In this document: piece by piece, positions 18,633 through 27,337 of the stretch | Numbering within the stretch: position 1 is the first letter of the stretch | How the letters are laid out: every line of letters starts with the position of its first letter | Assembly: GCF_001040845.1 (NCBI RefSeq) | Contig: NZ_CP011941.1 | Location: 2,114,890-2,178,889 of the forward strand | DNA: 64,000 nucleotides | Source: Synechococcus sp. WH 8020 | GTDB taxonomy: Bacteria > Cyanobacteriota > Cyanobacteriia > PCC-6307 > Cyanobiaceae | Direction of reading: 5' to 3' | The notes under the pieces: generated by a model | What the model was told of the DNA's origin: nothing | Seen by the model: the letters and a program-made list of their open reading frames with translations, nothing else | Database searches by the model: none | Program-made: the position numbers and the translations under genes

Positions 18633-20767
18633 TCATGCCGGGCTCGTCCGCCCAAGAACCGATAGTGCTGAATGCCCTCCAGCACGCCAGGTAATTGGGC
18701 GCGAGTCGCAAAGTACACACGCTGTTGCTGTCGAAAATCATCCAAACAAGGATCGTGATCGCCCAAAACAACGGCGGCGGGTCGACCGCAAACCAACTCG
18801 CCATCACCTTGCTCACTGGCCACAACCAACATCTGCTCCAGTGGAAGGCCCCAGCGCAAAGCGAGAAAACGGATCGCTTCGCTACGGGATGCGCGCAGGG
18901 GCAGCACATCTAAAAACCAATGACACCGCAACTGAGGACGCGCCGCCTGATGGCGTTGGCGCAAACGTTGTCGGATCAAGGGAAGGATCTCTTCACCAGC
19001 ATCGAGAATCGTGTAGCTCAACTTGAAAGGACCTTGCTGATCAGGCCGCTGCAATGCAATGTGATCGGTGAGGTCAGCCAGTGCACTTTCCACACCTGCG
19101 CGGTCCCAATCCACTCCAATCTGAGCCGACCAAAACAAATCAGGTTCACTCTCCTGGCCGTAGTGAATCTCCGTACCAGCCCCAGTGATCCAAACCTTGG
19201 GTTCCGGTAACAGCAGCTCCCCAAAACGTTGTCTGGCGGCAGGCAAGGAGCGGCCAGACAGAATCCCTAAAGCACAACGGTCGAGCTGCTCACGCAAAAC
19301 CTTGAGTGCATCACCATCCGGCTGTTCCAAATTGCTGTCGAGATCAAGCAACAGCAAACGGTCGCCCAAAGGCCGGAAACCTCCAGTGGAGGCGGTCTGA
19401 CTGGATGGAAGCGCGATTGGCTGGGTCACCGCCATCAGACGCTCCTGCATCAAAGCCAGGTAAGAACAAACGTGGGCATCCCAGCTGAAGTGGCGACTCA
19501 CCGCCTCCACGCCGTTGTCACTCCAGCGGCTCCAGCGTTGAAGATCAGAACCCGCACACTCCAAAGCATCTTGAAGGGCCTCTCGATCCGTCACATCTGC
19601 GAGTAAGCCATTGTCACAGCGAGCAAGGATGTCCCGAGGACCTCCGTCATCGGTCGCAACCATCGGCAATCCGCAAGCGGCTGCTTCCAACAAAGTGAGT
19701 CCAAAAGGCTCTGTGAGCGCAGGATTCACAAAGAGGCCGCGGCGCTTGGCAGCCCAGCGATAGATGGCAGGAATCTGATCGCGACGATGCTGCTTGGGAT
19801 AGGCAATACGGCCATAGAGGTCATAGCGATCAACGAGATCAAACACCTGCTGAAACACATCGCGCTGCTGTTTCTCCATCTGCCGGGGATCCTCCCGACA
19901 GCCGAGCACCAGCACCAAATTGTGTCGCTGCCGTAAAACAGCAGACCGACCGAACGCCTCAACCAGAGCGGGAATGTTCTTGCGACGAACAGCCCTAGAA
20001 ATCGCTAACAGCGGTGGAAGATCAGGCTGACGCAAGAAAGGAGTTAAGAGCTCATCCACTTCACGAGCCTCAGCGGCCTGTAAGCCGGGGTGAAAACGGC
20101 GTGCGTCGACACCGGGAGGAACCACCTGAGCGCGTTCAGCGCGAAATCTGCCGTAACGGGAATACTGCTGATCACATTCCTGGCGCGTACTGGTGATCAC
20201 CAGATCGGCATGAGCCAGCGCTAACTCCTCCGCATCAATGCGACGGCTGATCGAATAGGTCTGCTCGAGCTGTTGATGGTCCCCACCTCCAGCTAAGAGG
20301 CGACGCTGCTTCTCACGACCAAGAGAATGCCCTGTGAACACCAAGGGAATGCCAAGACGACGACTGAGCAATGCTCCGACGTAACCAGCATCGGCGTAAT
20401 GCGCATGAATCCAATCAGGTCGATTTTCGGGTTTCTGAAGGTGCACCGCCAGCTGATCCGCCAGGTCCTCGAGATAAGGCCAAAGCAATTCCTTGCGTAG
20501 ATAGCGCTTAGGGCCGAAAGCAAAACGCTGGATGCCGGCACCGGCAGCAATCGCTTCCACTGGCTGGGCGTAATCAGCTGAAACCCGTCGGTCCTGAATC
20601 AGCCGAGTCACCACATCAACGCGATCCACTTCGGCCCGAGCCGCAAGGCTGCGCACCAGTTCGAGCACATAGAGGGTTTGACCTCCGGTATCAGCGTCCC
20701 GTCCCAGCTCCAAATCATGGGAGCGAAACAGTCCGTGAAGATGAAGATGAAGAAGCCGAAAACCCAC
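18617..20767 (-). CDS. sps: Sucrose-phosphate synthase with SPP-like C-terminal domain
   Basis: The protein has 716 residues from GTG 20767. Residues 1-~460 form the GT-B glycosyltransferase: HLHLHGLFRSHDLELGRDADTGGQ at the start, HYADAGYVG, FTGHSLGREKQ, and EPFGLTLLEAAACGLP for UDP-glucose. It makes sucrose-6-phosphate, a compatible-solute precursor. Residues ~475-700 are a HAD domain like sucrose-phosphate phosphatase with LDLDSNLE and ILSGRS, but motif III has Arg for Lys (ASRSEAIR) and motif IV reads VASEQGDGE instead of GDxxND, so phosphatase activity is doubtful. The ribosome site GAGGG lies 6 bases before GTG and can pair in a hairpin (20772-20818). Confidence 0.92.
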   Translation of the reverse strand: MGFRLLHLHLHGLFRSHDLELGRDADTGGQTLYVLELVRSLAARAEVDRVDVVTRLIQDRRVSADYAQPVEAIAAGAGIQRFAFGPKRYLRKELLWPYLEDLADQLAVHLQKPENRPDWIHAHYADAGYVGALLSRRLGIPLVFTGHSLGREKQRRLLAGGGDHQQLEQTYSISRRIDAEELALAHADLVITSTRQECDQQYSRYGRFRAERAQVVPPGVDARRFHPGLQAAEAREVDELLTPFLRQPDLPPLLAISRAVRRKNIPALVEAFGRSAVLRQRHNLVLVLGCREDPRQMEKQQRDVFQQVFDLVDRYDLYGRIAYPKQHRRDQIPAIYRWAAKRRGLFVNPALTEPFGLTLLEAAACGLPMVATDDGGPRDILARCDNGLLADVTDREALQDALECAGSDLQRWSRWSDNGVEAVSRHFSWDAHVCSYLALMQERLMAVTQPIALPSSQTASTGGFRPLGDRLLLLDLDSNLEQPDGDALKVLREQLDRCALGILSGRSLPAARQRFGELLLPEPKVWITGAGTEIHYGQESEPDLFWSAQIGVDWDRAGVESALADLTDHIALQRPDQQGPFKLSYTILDAGEEILPLIRQRLRQRHQAARPQLRCHWFLDVLPLRASRSEAIRFLALRWGLPLEQMLVVASEQGDGELVCGRPAAVVLGDHDPCLDDFRQQQRVYFATRAQLPGVLEGIQHYRFLGGRARHDQSLT

Positions 20768-20771
20768 AATC

Positions 20772-20818
20772 AACCCTCAACGGAACAAGACATCAGGTAG
20801 ATGTCTTGATTAAGGGTT
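20772..20818 (-). promoter_or_regulatory. Leader hairpin overlapping the sps ribosome site
   Basis: Two nested inverted repeats lie just before the sps start. The inner one is perfect: CAAGACATC (20786-20794), loop AGGTA, GATGTCTTG (20800-20808). The outer one pairs AACCCT (20772-20777) with AGGGTT (20813-20818). On the mRNA strand the outer right arm contains the GAGGG Shine-Dalgarno sequence, so folding would cover the ribosome site. There is no U-run, so it is not a simple terminator. The inner repeat could instead be a protein operator. Confidence 0.5.
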
Positions 20819-21031
20819 AAGGCGTTCAAACAAGTTCAAAGTTGAAGACATCCTTAGAAATCAGCAGCTAAAAGCGTTTACTTCGGTTAAAAGCCAGGCA
20901 GAAACAGGATCTTTCGCTTTCAACCCAGGAACGAGCAATCACAAACTGATTATGAAATGCAACGCAAAACAGTGGAAATCGATCAGCTTGTTCTGATGAT
21001 TTGAAGACGACGTTTTCAGAAAAGGGGTTTT
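20819..21031. other. Intergenic region between sps and DUF1400 hydrolase, no gene seen
   Basis: It probably holds the sps promoter. No ORF, tRNA or terminator with support was found apart from the hairpin listed separately. Confidence 0.5.
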
Positions 21032-22546
21032 TTAGAGCTGTCCAGTGACATCCACCAAAGGGACGGTCGTATTCCCCCAACCGCCTCCACTAAAGGTGTA
21101 GGGCGACGGAACAGCCAGCTGTTGATTGATCCAAGCCAAGATCATCGGCCCAAGAATCGGAGATTCCTTCTGATCCGCAGGCGCCCACAGATTGAAATGG
21201 CTACCACCTGAAGCGAGAACAAGACGATGACCATTCGCCAATGGCTTCCCTCCCTTCAATGGCACCACTGCCTCTGGATCGGAGGGAACCACCCAATCTT
21301 TGGTTCCACTCACCAACAAGACCTTTGCCTGCAAAGAAGGGCCGCTCGACTCATCAAAAAGAAGCCTCATTGGTGGACTGACCGCGATCGCTGCCTTGAC
21401 ACGGGGGTCAGCCAGTGATCCCTGATCAGCTCCTGACAACCAGCTGCATTGCAAGACCCAACTCAGATTTCGATCTGGATCACGAGGATCCTGACAACGC
21501 GTTTTCAACTTCCTGCTGGTGGTCTGCAAACCACCGAGTTGCAACGCCGTTGTGGCACCCCATGAATGCCCCACAACCGCTACTGCATCAATAGCGATCT
21601 GTTGTCCCTTCAACAGGGTGCCAGCTTCCACTCCATCCAAAAGAGCTGAAACATCGAGAGGACGGAAACGAAGCTCCTCAGAACTTGGTGGAGCTGAGGC
21701 TCCATCGAATAATTGCTTTTGCTGCTTAGCGTCGCTTCCTGGATGATCTGGAAGAAACACGGTGTATCCATTAGCAGCCAACAACCGGCCCCAGCCTTCA
21801 AAACTGCTCGGCTCATCCCACAATCCATGAGAAATCACCACAAGCTTTCCGTTGGATGTGCGCTGTGGCGTCAACACAGTGATGTCGAGTGGCTCAGGGC
21901 GATGGCTCACCGAAAAGCGAATCTCAGAGCGTGTCCAACCCTCAGACCCCGATTCAGCCAGTGACTTCGGAGCAGCAGCCGTCGCTGTTCCTTGCTTCAC
22001 GAGGGCGCGGGCATCATCCTGATTGGCCTGCAAGCGTTTGGCGTAATAAGCCAATGCCTGAAAGTCGATCGTTAGGGACTCGCCTGGAACCCGTCTGAGC
22101 AAGCCCAGCAGATTGGGCTCACCATCGCGATAGGCGGCTTGAAGAGCATCAGACAGAACGCGTCCGCTGGTATCCGCGGGCAAACCTTTCACCTTCACCA
22201 AATCGGACGCCGCCAATAAGGCTTGCTCCAGCAATGGATGGCCCACAGATTGCTCCAACACGCTCGATGTCCTCTCGGGAAGAGGTGCAGTGAGGAACTG
22301 AGCAAGCAGTCGAGACACGGAACCATCGCCGGCTTGATCTAATTCCTGCAAATCAGGATTGGCCTCAATCAACTCCGCCGTTGTGCGTGCCCCCTTCAAC
22401 TTGAGCGAGACATTGACATCCAAAAGTGGCAGTTCAATCTCGAGTCGTTCGATGGCAGCAACCGATCCAGCCAATGAAAGGCTCAATAAGGACGCCAACG
22501 CAGCCGCACGAACGCCATCAATACATCGATCAAAGAAATGAATCAT
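21032..22546 (-). CDS. DUF1400 alpha/beta hydrolase, exported
   Basis: The protein has 504 residues. A signal-like hydrophobic start (ALASLLSLSLAGSVAA) precedes a DUF1400-like region (~32-185, IERLEIELPLLDVNVSLKL ... LTIDFQALAYYAKRLQ). The alpha/beta hydrolase fold follows, with LVVISHGLWDEPSSF (oxyanion region), nucleophile elbow GHSWG, and a candidate catalytic His in GGSHFNLW. It is probably a periplasmic or lumenal lipase/esterase; the substrate is unknown. The ATG overlaps the uvrA stop by 4 bases (ATGA), so it is co-transcribed with uvrA. A related stand-alone DUF1400 protein is encoded at 29223. Confidence 0.8.
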   Translation of the reverse strand: MIHFFDRCIDGVRAAALASLLSLSLAGSVAAIERLEIELPLLDVNVSLKLKGARTTAELIEANPDLQELDQAGDGSVSRLLAQFLTAPLPERTSSVLEQSVGHPLLEQALLAASDLVKVKGLPADTSGRVLSDALQAAYRDGEPNLLGLLRRVPGESLTIDFQALAYYAKRLQANQDDARALVKQGTATAAAPKSLAESGSEGWTRSEIRFSVSHRPEPLDITVLTPQRTSNGKLVVISHGLWDEPSSFEGWGRLLAANGYTVFLPDHPGSDAKQQKQLFDGASAPPSSEELRFRPLDVSALLDGVEAGTLLKGQQIAIDAVAVVGHSWGATTALQLGGLQTTSRKLKTRCQDPRDPDRNLSWVLQCSWLSGADQGSLADPRVKAAIAVSPPMRLLFDESSGPSLQAKVLLVSGTKDWVVPSDPEAVVPLKGGKPLANGHRLVLASGGSHFNLWAPADQKESPILGPMILAWINQQLAVPSPYTFSGGGWGNTTVPLVDVTGQL

Positions 22547-25536
22547 GCCGCCGACTCGATTGATTCAGGTGGATGCTGCTCCAAGACTTGCTTGAGGTAG
22601 CGACCCGTGTGGCTTGTTTCATGTTGAGCCACTTCTTCAGGGGTGCCAGTTACAACAATCTGCCCCCCCTTGTTACCGCCCTCTGGGCCTAAATCAATGA
22701 TCCAATCCGAACAACGAATCACATCCAGATTGTGCTCAATACAAATCACGGAATTACCTTTGTCAACAAGTCTCTGGATCACATCCATTAATTTGTGAAC
22801 GTCATAGAAGCTGAGTCCGGTGGTTGGTTCGTCAATCAAATAGAGCGTTTTTCCGGTAGCACGGCGTGATAATTCTGTGGCAAGTTTCACCCGCTGAGCT
22901 TCTCCACCAGAAAGGGTGGGAGCTGGCTGACCAAGCTTCACGTATCCCAGACCAACATCAACCAAAGTGGTTAAGCGATCAGCAGCCTGAGGGATCGCAG
23001 AAAATACATCAGCGGCCTGCTCCACCGTCATTTCTAAAACATCAGCAATCGTGTGACCTTTGTAAGTGACCTGAAGGGTTTCACGATTAAAACGAGCCCC
23101 TTTGCAGACGTCACATTGCACATAGACATCAGGCAAAAAGTTCATTTCAATAACATTTACGCCTTGGCCACGGCAGGCCTCACAACGGCCACCCTTCACA
23201 TTAAAACTAAATTGACCCACCTGATATCCGCGAGCCTTTGCCTCCACCGTTGCCGCAAAAATCTGACGAATAGGATCAAAAGCTCCTGTGTAAGTGGCGG
23301 GATTAGATCGGGGAGTTCGACCAATCGGCGACTGATCGATCACAATCACTTTATCGATCGATTTCAGACCTCGAAGCTCTCCTAATCCTTGAGGAAAAGG
23401 AATCTTTCGACCAAGGCCATGTTCAAGCGCTGGATGCAGAAGCTCATTCACTAAAGTGCTTTTTCCACTGCCACTCACGCCAGTAATCGACACCAAACGT
23501 CCTAGGGGAAACTCCACATTCAATCCTTCAAGATTATTACGGGAGCAGTCGAGAAGTTTCAAACTTCTGGTACCAACATTTCGCCTCTCAGCAGGAGTAG
23601 GAATACTCTTATAACCACTTAAATAAGCACCAGTTAAAGAATCCTTAGCCTTCAACAAGTCATCAATCGAACCCTCCGCCACGATGTGACCACCATGGAC
23701 TCCGGCTCCAGGACCGATATCCACGAGATGGTCAGCAGCGCGGATCGTGTCCTCATCATGTTCAACCACCACCAAGGTATTGCCTAAATCCCGCAGACGT
23801 TCAAGCGTGGTCAATAAACGATCGTTGTCTCGCTGATGCAAGCCAATGCTTGGTTCATCGAGAACATAGAGAACACCTGTTAAACCAGCACCAATTTGCG
23901 TGGCAAGACGGATCCGCTGTGCTTCCCCACCTGACAGCGTCATCGCCGGTCGATCCAAGCTCAAATAATCCAAACCAACGTCAAGCAAAAAACGCAGACG
24001 CATCCGGATCTCTTTCAGTACAAGATCTCCGATTTGTATCTGTCGGGAATTCAAGAGGGGCTCAGAACCTTCAGAGCTGCCAACACCCATCAAGCTTTCA
24101 ACCCGTTCGAGGGTCTGACCCACACTGACCGCTGTCAGATCCGTAATCCGATACGGGCCAACTTTCACTGCAAGCGCCTCAGGCCGCAAGCGCAGTCCAG
24201 CGCAACTCTCGCAAGGTACTAGCTCTAAATATTTTTCAAGCTTCTGCCGCTGTGCTTCTCCACTCGCATCACGAAGCTGGCGTTCGAGGATGGGCAAAAT
24301 TCCTTCAAAGGGTCTCATATAGGTCTGAGACTTTCGATAACGGCTATCCGCCTGAATTTGAATCGGTTCACGACTGCCATTGAGTAAAATATCTTTTTGC
24401 TCATCGGTAAGATCTTTCCATGGTGTTTTAATTTCAAACCCAAAAGCTTCACCTACGGAATAAAGAAGAGAGAAGTAATAGGAGTTATCTTTTTCTGCCC
24501 AAGGCACTACAGCGGAATACACAGGCTGCGTCGGATCTGGAACCACCCGTTCAACCGTGAATTTCTTGATGTAACCAATTCCATGGCAAACCTCACAGGC
24601 TCCATAGGGACTATTGAACGAAAAAAGTCGTGGTGAAAGCTCTTCCATCACCGCCCCATGAACAGGGCATGCATAGTTCTCGGAATAAAGCCTTTCTTTC
24701 TCCACACCTTCGGGCAATTCTTCTCCCTTTTTCGGTACCACTTCAACAAGAGCTAACCCATCACCACGTTTCAATGCCGTACGCAAAGAATCATTCAACC
24801 GTTCCTGAATTCCTTCTCGAGCGACCAGACGGTCCACCACAACTTCAATGGCGTGCTGATGATTTTTGTCGAGCTCAATGTTGTCTGCCAGCTCACGAAC
24901 TTCACCATCGATCCGTATCCGTGCAAAGCCTTCAGCAGCTAAACCACTGATCAATTTGCTGTGCGTTCCTTTTTTTCCACGCACCACCGGAGCTAAAAGT
25001 TGATAACGCGTTCCCTCAGGAAGCGTCAAGATCTGATCAACCATTTCATCAATGGTCTGGGGCCGAATGGAACGGCCACATTCAGGGCAATGGGGCTCCC
25101 CGGCACGACCAAATAAAAGGCGCAAGTAGTCGTGAATCTCGGTCACCGTGCCAACGGTGGAGCGAGGATTATGGCTGGTTGATTTCTGATCAATTGAAAT
25201 GGCCGGCGATAGCCCTTCAATGGCATCCACATCTGGTTTATCCACCTGACCGAGAAACTGACGCGCATACGCAGACAGGCTCTCCACATAGCGACGCTGG
25301 CCTTCCGCAAAGATCGTGTCGAAGGCTAAGGAACTCTTTCCGCTGCCACTAACACCGGTGAAAACCACCATTTTGTTGCGCGGAATCGTGACATCCACGT
25401 TTTTGAGGTTGTGCTGCCGGGCACCACGAACCCGAATCACCTCCTCAGGGGACCCCCCACTCAAGGTCTCAGCCTTCAAAGAAACAGCCTTCGACAAGGC
25501 GGAATCATCCTTCGCGGTCGGAGCAGGGCGCCCCAT
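22543..25536 (-). CDS. uvrA: Excinuclease ABC subunit A
   Basis: The protein has 997 residues from ATG 25536 (MGRPAPTAKDD); a TTG at 25551 would add five residues. It has two ABC ATPase modules: Walker A GVSGSGKSSLAFDTI and GVSGSGKSTLVNELL, with signature LSGGEAQRIRLA and LSGGEAQRVKLA. Zinc fingers include CEVCHGIG and CEACRGQG ... CDVCKGARF. UvrA scans DNA for bulky lesions and loads UvrB in nucleotide excision repair, important for a sunlit organism. Wobble positions are somewhat AT-richer than in neighbouring genes. recN lies 46 bp upstream on the same strand, so the two DNA-repair genes may share a transcript. Confidence 0.98.
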   Translation of the reverse strand: MGRPAPTAKDDSALSKAVSLKAETLSGGSPEEVIRVRGARQHNLKNVDVTIPRNKMVVFTGVSGSGKSSLAFDTIFAEGQRRYVESLSAYARQFLGQVDKPDVDAIEGLSPAISIDQKSTSHNPRSTVGTVTEIHDYLRLLFGRAGEPHCPECGRSIRPQTIDEMVDQILTLPEGTRYQLLAPVVRGKKGTHSKLISGLAAEGFARIRIDGEVRELADNIELDKNHQHAIEVVVDRLVAREGIQERLNDSLRTALKRGDGLALVEVVPKKGEELPEGVEKERLYSENYACPVHGAVMEELSPRLFSFNSPYGACEVCHGIGYIKKFTVERVVPDPTQPVYSAVVPWAEKDNSYYFSLLYSVGEAFGFEIKTPWKDLTDEQKDILLNGSREPIQIQADSRYRKSQTYMRPFEGILPILERQLRDASGEAQRQKLEKYLELVPCESCAGLRLRPEALAVKVGPYRITDLTAVSVGQTLERVESLMGVGSSEGSEPLLNSRQIQIGDLVLKEIRMRLRFLLDVGLDYLSLDRPAMTLSGGEAQRIRLATQIGAGLTGVLYVLDEPSIGLHQRDNDRLLTTLERLRDLGNTLVVVEHDEDTIRAADHLVDIGPGAGVHGGHIVAEGSIDDLLKAKDSLTGAYLSGYKSIPTPAERRNVGTRSLKLLDCSRNNLEGLNVEFPLGRLVSITGVSGSGKSTLVNELLHPALEHGLGRKIPFPQGLGELRGLKSIDKVIVIDQSPIGRTPRSNPATYTGAFDPIRQIFAATVEAKARGYQVGQFSFNVKGGRCEACRGQGVNVIEMNFLPDVYVQCDVCKGARFNRETLQVTYKGHTIADVLEMTVEQAADVFSAIPQAADRLTTLVDVGLGYVKLGQPAPTLSGGEAQRVKLATELSRRATGKTLYLIDEPTTGLSFYDVHKLMDVIQRLVDKGNSVICIEHNLDVIRCSDWIIDLGPEGGNKGGQIVVTGTPEEVAQHETSHTGRYLKQVLEQHPPESIESAA

Positions 25537-25582
25537 ACAGAGTCTGTTCAAGAGCCGCTGATTCTAAGGAGACTGCCGCTGT

Positions 25583-27271
25583 TCAGGCTGCTCGCTGCTC
25601 CAGCAAACTCGCCGCATACGCCTGAGCGTCATCAAAATCCCCACCAGCCAATTCAGCCAATTCTTGGCGTCTGGCCTGAGTGTCCCGCAGATGGGACACT
25701 CGCGAGCGTGTTTCTCCATCCACCACCTCCTTACTGACGCGAAAGTGATGATCTGCTGCTGCGGCTACTAACGGTTGATGGGTCACACAAAACACCTGGC
25801 GATGCTTGGCCATCGTTCGCAGCAAGTTGGCCATCTCTCCACTGACGCGACCACTCACACCACTGTCGATCTCGTCGAACAACAAGGTGCTGGAACCATC
25901 CACATCCGCCAAACAGGTTTTAAGAGCCAACAGAAAACGCGACATCTCCCCTCCTGAGGCCACCTCGGCTAAGGGAGCAAGGGGCTGACCTGGATTCGCC
26001 GAAAACAAAAAACAAATGGCATCGGCGCCTAGATCCATCGGCTCAACGGCAGAAAAATCCACCCGAAAGCGCACATTTTCAAGGCCCATCGGCCGCAAAT
26101 GGGTCATCAATCGCTCCTCCAAGCTCGCTGCGGAAGCTTGTCGCAACATCGTGAGCGACTGGTTGCAGCAATCCCGATGCTTGCGAGCCTCCTGTTCCTG
26201 GTGGCGCAACACCTCCAAAGCCGCATCGGCACCACCGGCTGCGTTTTGATCGCGAATGGCATCGCGCCGCTCGATCAACACCCTCAGTTCAACGCCGTAA
26301 CGCCGCTCCAAGCGTTTCAGCAAAGCGAGCCGATCCTGCAGCACACCCAATCGTTCTGGATCGCTTTCTAAAGACGCCCCATACACTTCAAGACCCCGAA
26401 TTAAATCGAGCAAACCAGCCTCCATATCCAGGCATCTCTCAGCAGACACGTTCAATGAAGCGTCAAGGGTCTGCAATTGCTGCAGCTCGTGGCAACAGGC
26501 CGTGAGGTGATCCAATGCCGATGGAGCCTGTTCAGCGCCGTCTTGAAGCCGGCCAATCAACACACCAAGACCTTCGAGCAAGCGCACGCCATGAACCAAA
26601 CGGTCTTGCTCTTGTTCCAGCTGTTGAATTTCAGCGGGATCGTCAAGGAAAGCGGCCTCGAGTTCCATCAACAACGCGTCTTGTTCCTCCTGCTGTTCCA
26701 GAAGACGACGTTGATCGGTCTCAACCTTCAACACCTCGGCATGACAGTTTTGCCAAACCTGCCAAGACTCACGCACGGTTAGTAGACACTGAGCGAGCGG
26801 CTCACCTCCCAGTCGATCGATCCAACGACGTTGCTGACCCGAATAAGCAAGCTGCTGGGTTTGGCCCTGCACCGTGAGATCGATCAACAAAGGCCTGAGC
26901 TGAAGCAATTGCTGCCGGTTCACAACAGTGCCATTCAGTCGTGAGCGGCTGCTCAAGCGTTCGTCCTGACGTCGCCACTCCCGCGACAAAACCAAATCGC
27001 CGCCGTCATCATCGAGTTGATGCTCTAAAAGCCACCGCCGCGCAGCATCGTCCGGGGTGAACGTTGCTTCAATCACCGCGCGATCACAACCCGTCCGCAC
27101 CAACCGACCCGCAGACGTTCCCTGCATGCCGCCCAGTAGGGCGTCGAGTGCATCTAATAAGAGTGACTTGCCTGCACCAGTCTCACCGGTCAACACAGAA
27201 AGACCGTGTTCAAACGCCAGCTCCAAGCGCTCGATCAGTGCGATGTTGTCCAGTCTCAGACCGGTCAGCAC
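25583..27271 (-). CDS. recN: DNA repair ATPase RecN
   Basis: The protein has 562 residues, full length, from GTG 27271. The N-terminus is MLTGLRLDNIALIERLEL with Walker A GETGAGKSLLLDALDALLGG. Long coiled-coil arms rich in Leu/Glu/Gln occupy ~150-350. The C-terminal SMC-type half has the signature EVASGGEMSRFLLALK and Walker B STLLFDEIDSGVSGRVSGE. RecN is an SMC-like protein that acts at double-strand breaks in recombination repair. It is divergent from the UbiB-family gene with 66 bp between starts, and is followed by uvrA. Confidence 0.97.
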   Translation of the reverse strand: MLTGLRLDNIALIERLELAFEHGLSVLTGETGAGKSLLLDALDALLGGMQGTSAGRLVRTGCDRAVIEATFTPDDAARRWLLEHQLDDDGGDLVLSREWRRQDERLSSRSRLNGTVVNRQQLLQLRPLLIDLTVQGQTQQLAYSGQQRRWIDRLGGEPLAQCLLTVRESWQVWQNCHAEVLKVETDQRRLLEQQEEQDALLMELEAAFLDDPAEIQQLEQEQDRLVHGVRLLEGLGVLIGRLQDGAEQAPSALDHLTACCHELQQLQTLDASLNVSAERCLDMEAGLLDLIRGLEVYGASLESDPERLGVLQDRLALLKRLERRYGVELRVLIERRDAIRDQNAAGGADAALEVLRHQEQEARKHRDCCNQSLTMLRQASAASLEERLMTHLRPMGLENVRFRVDFSAVEPMDLGADAICFLFSANPGQPLAPLAEVASGGEMSRFLLALKTCLADVDGSSTLLFDEIDSGVSGRVSGEMANLLRTMAKHRQVFCVTHQPLVAAAADHHFRVSKEVVDGETRSRVSHLRDTQARRQELAELAGGDFDDAQAYAASLLEQRAA

Positions 27272-27337
27272 GGCGAACCCCGAGGTTCCACAAACCGTAG
27301 CGACGGCTTCGGTCGTTTAGAAGGGATCACCAACGCA

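Noticed and set aside
20806-20825. CTTAACC-CTTAATC on the minus strand upstream of sps resembles a Pho box pair
   Set aside because: The repeats are adjacent without the usual 3-bp spacer and match poorly; the same bases are better explained as one arm of the leader hairpin.
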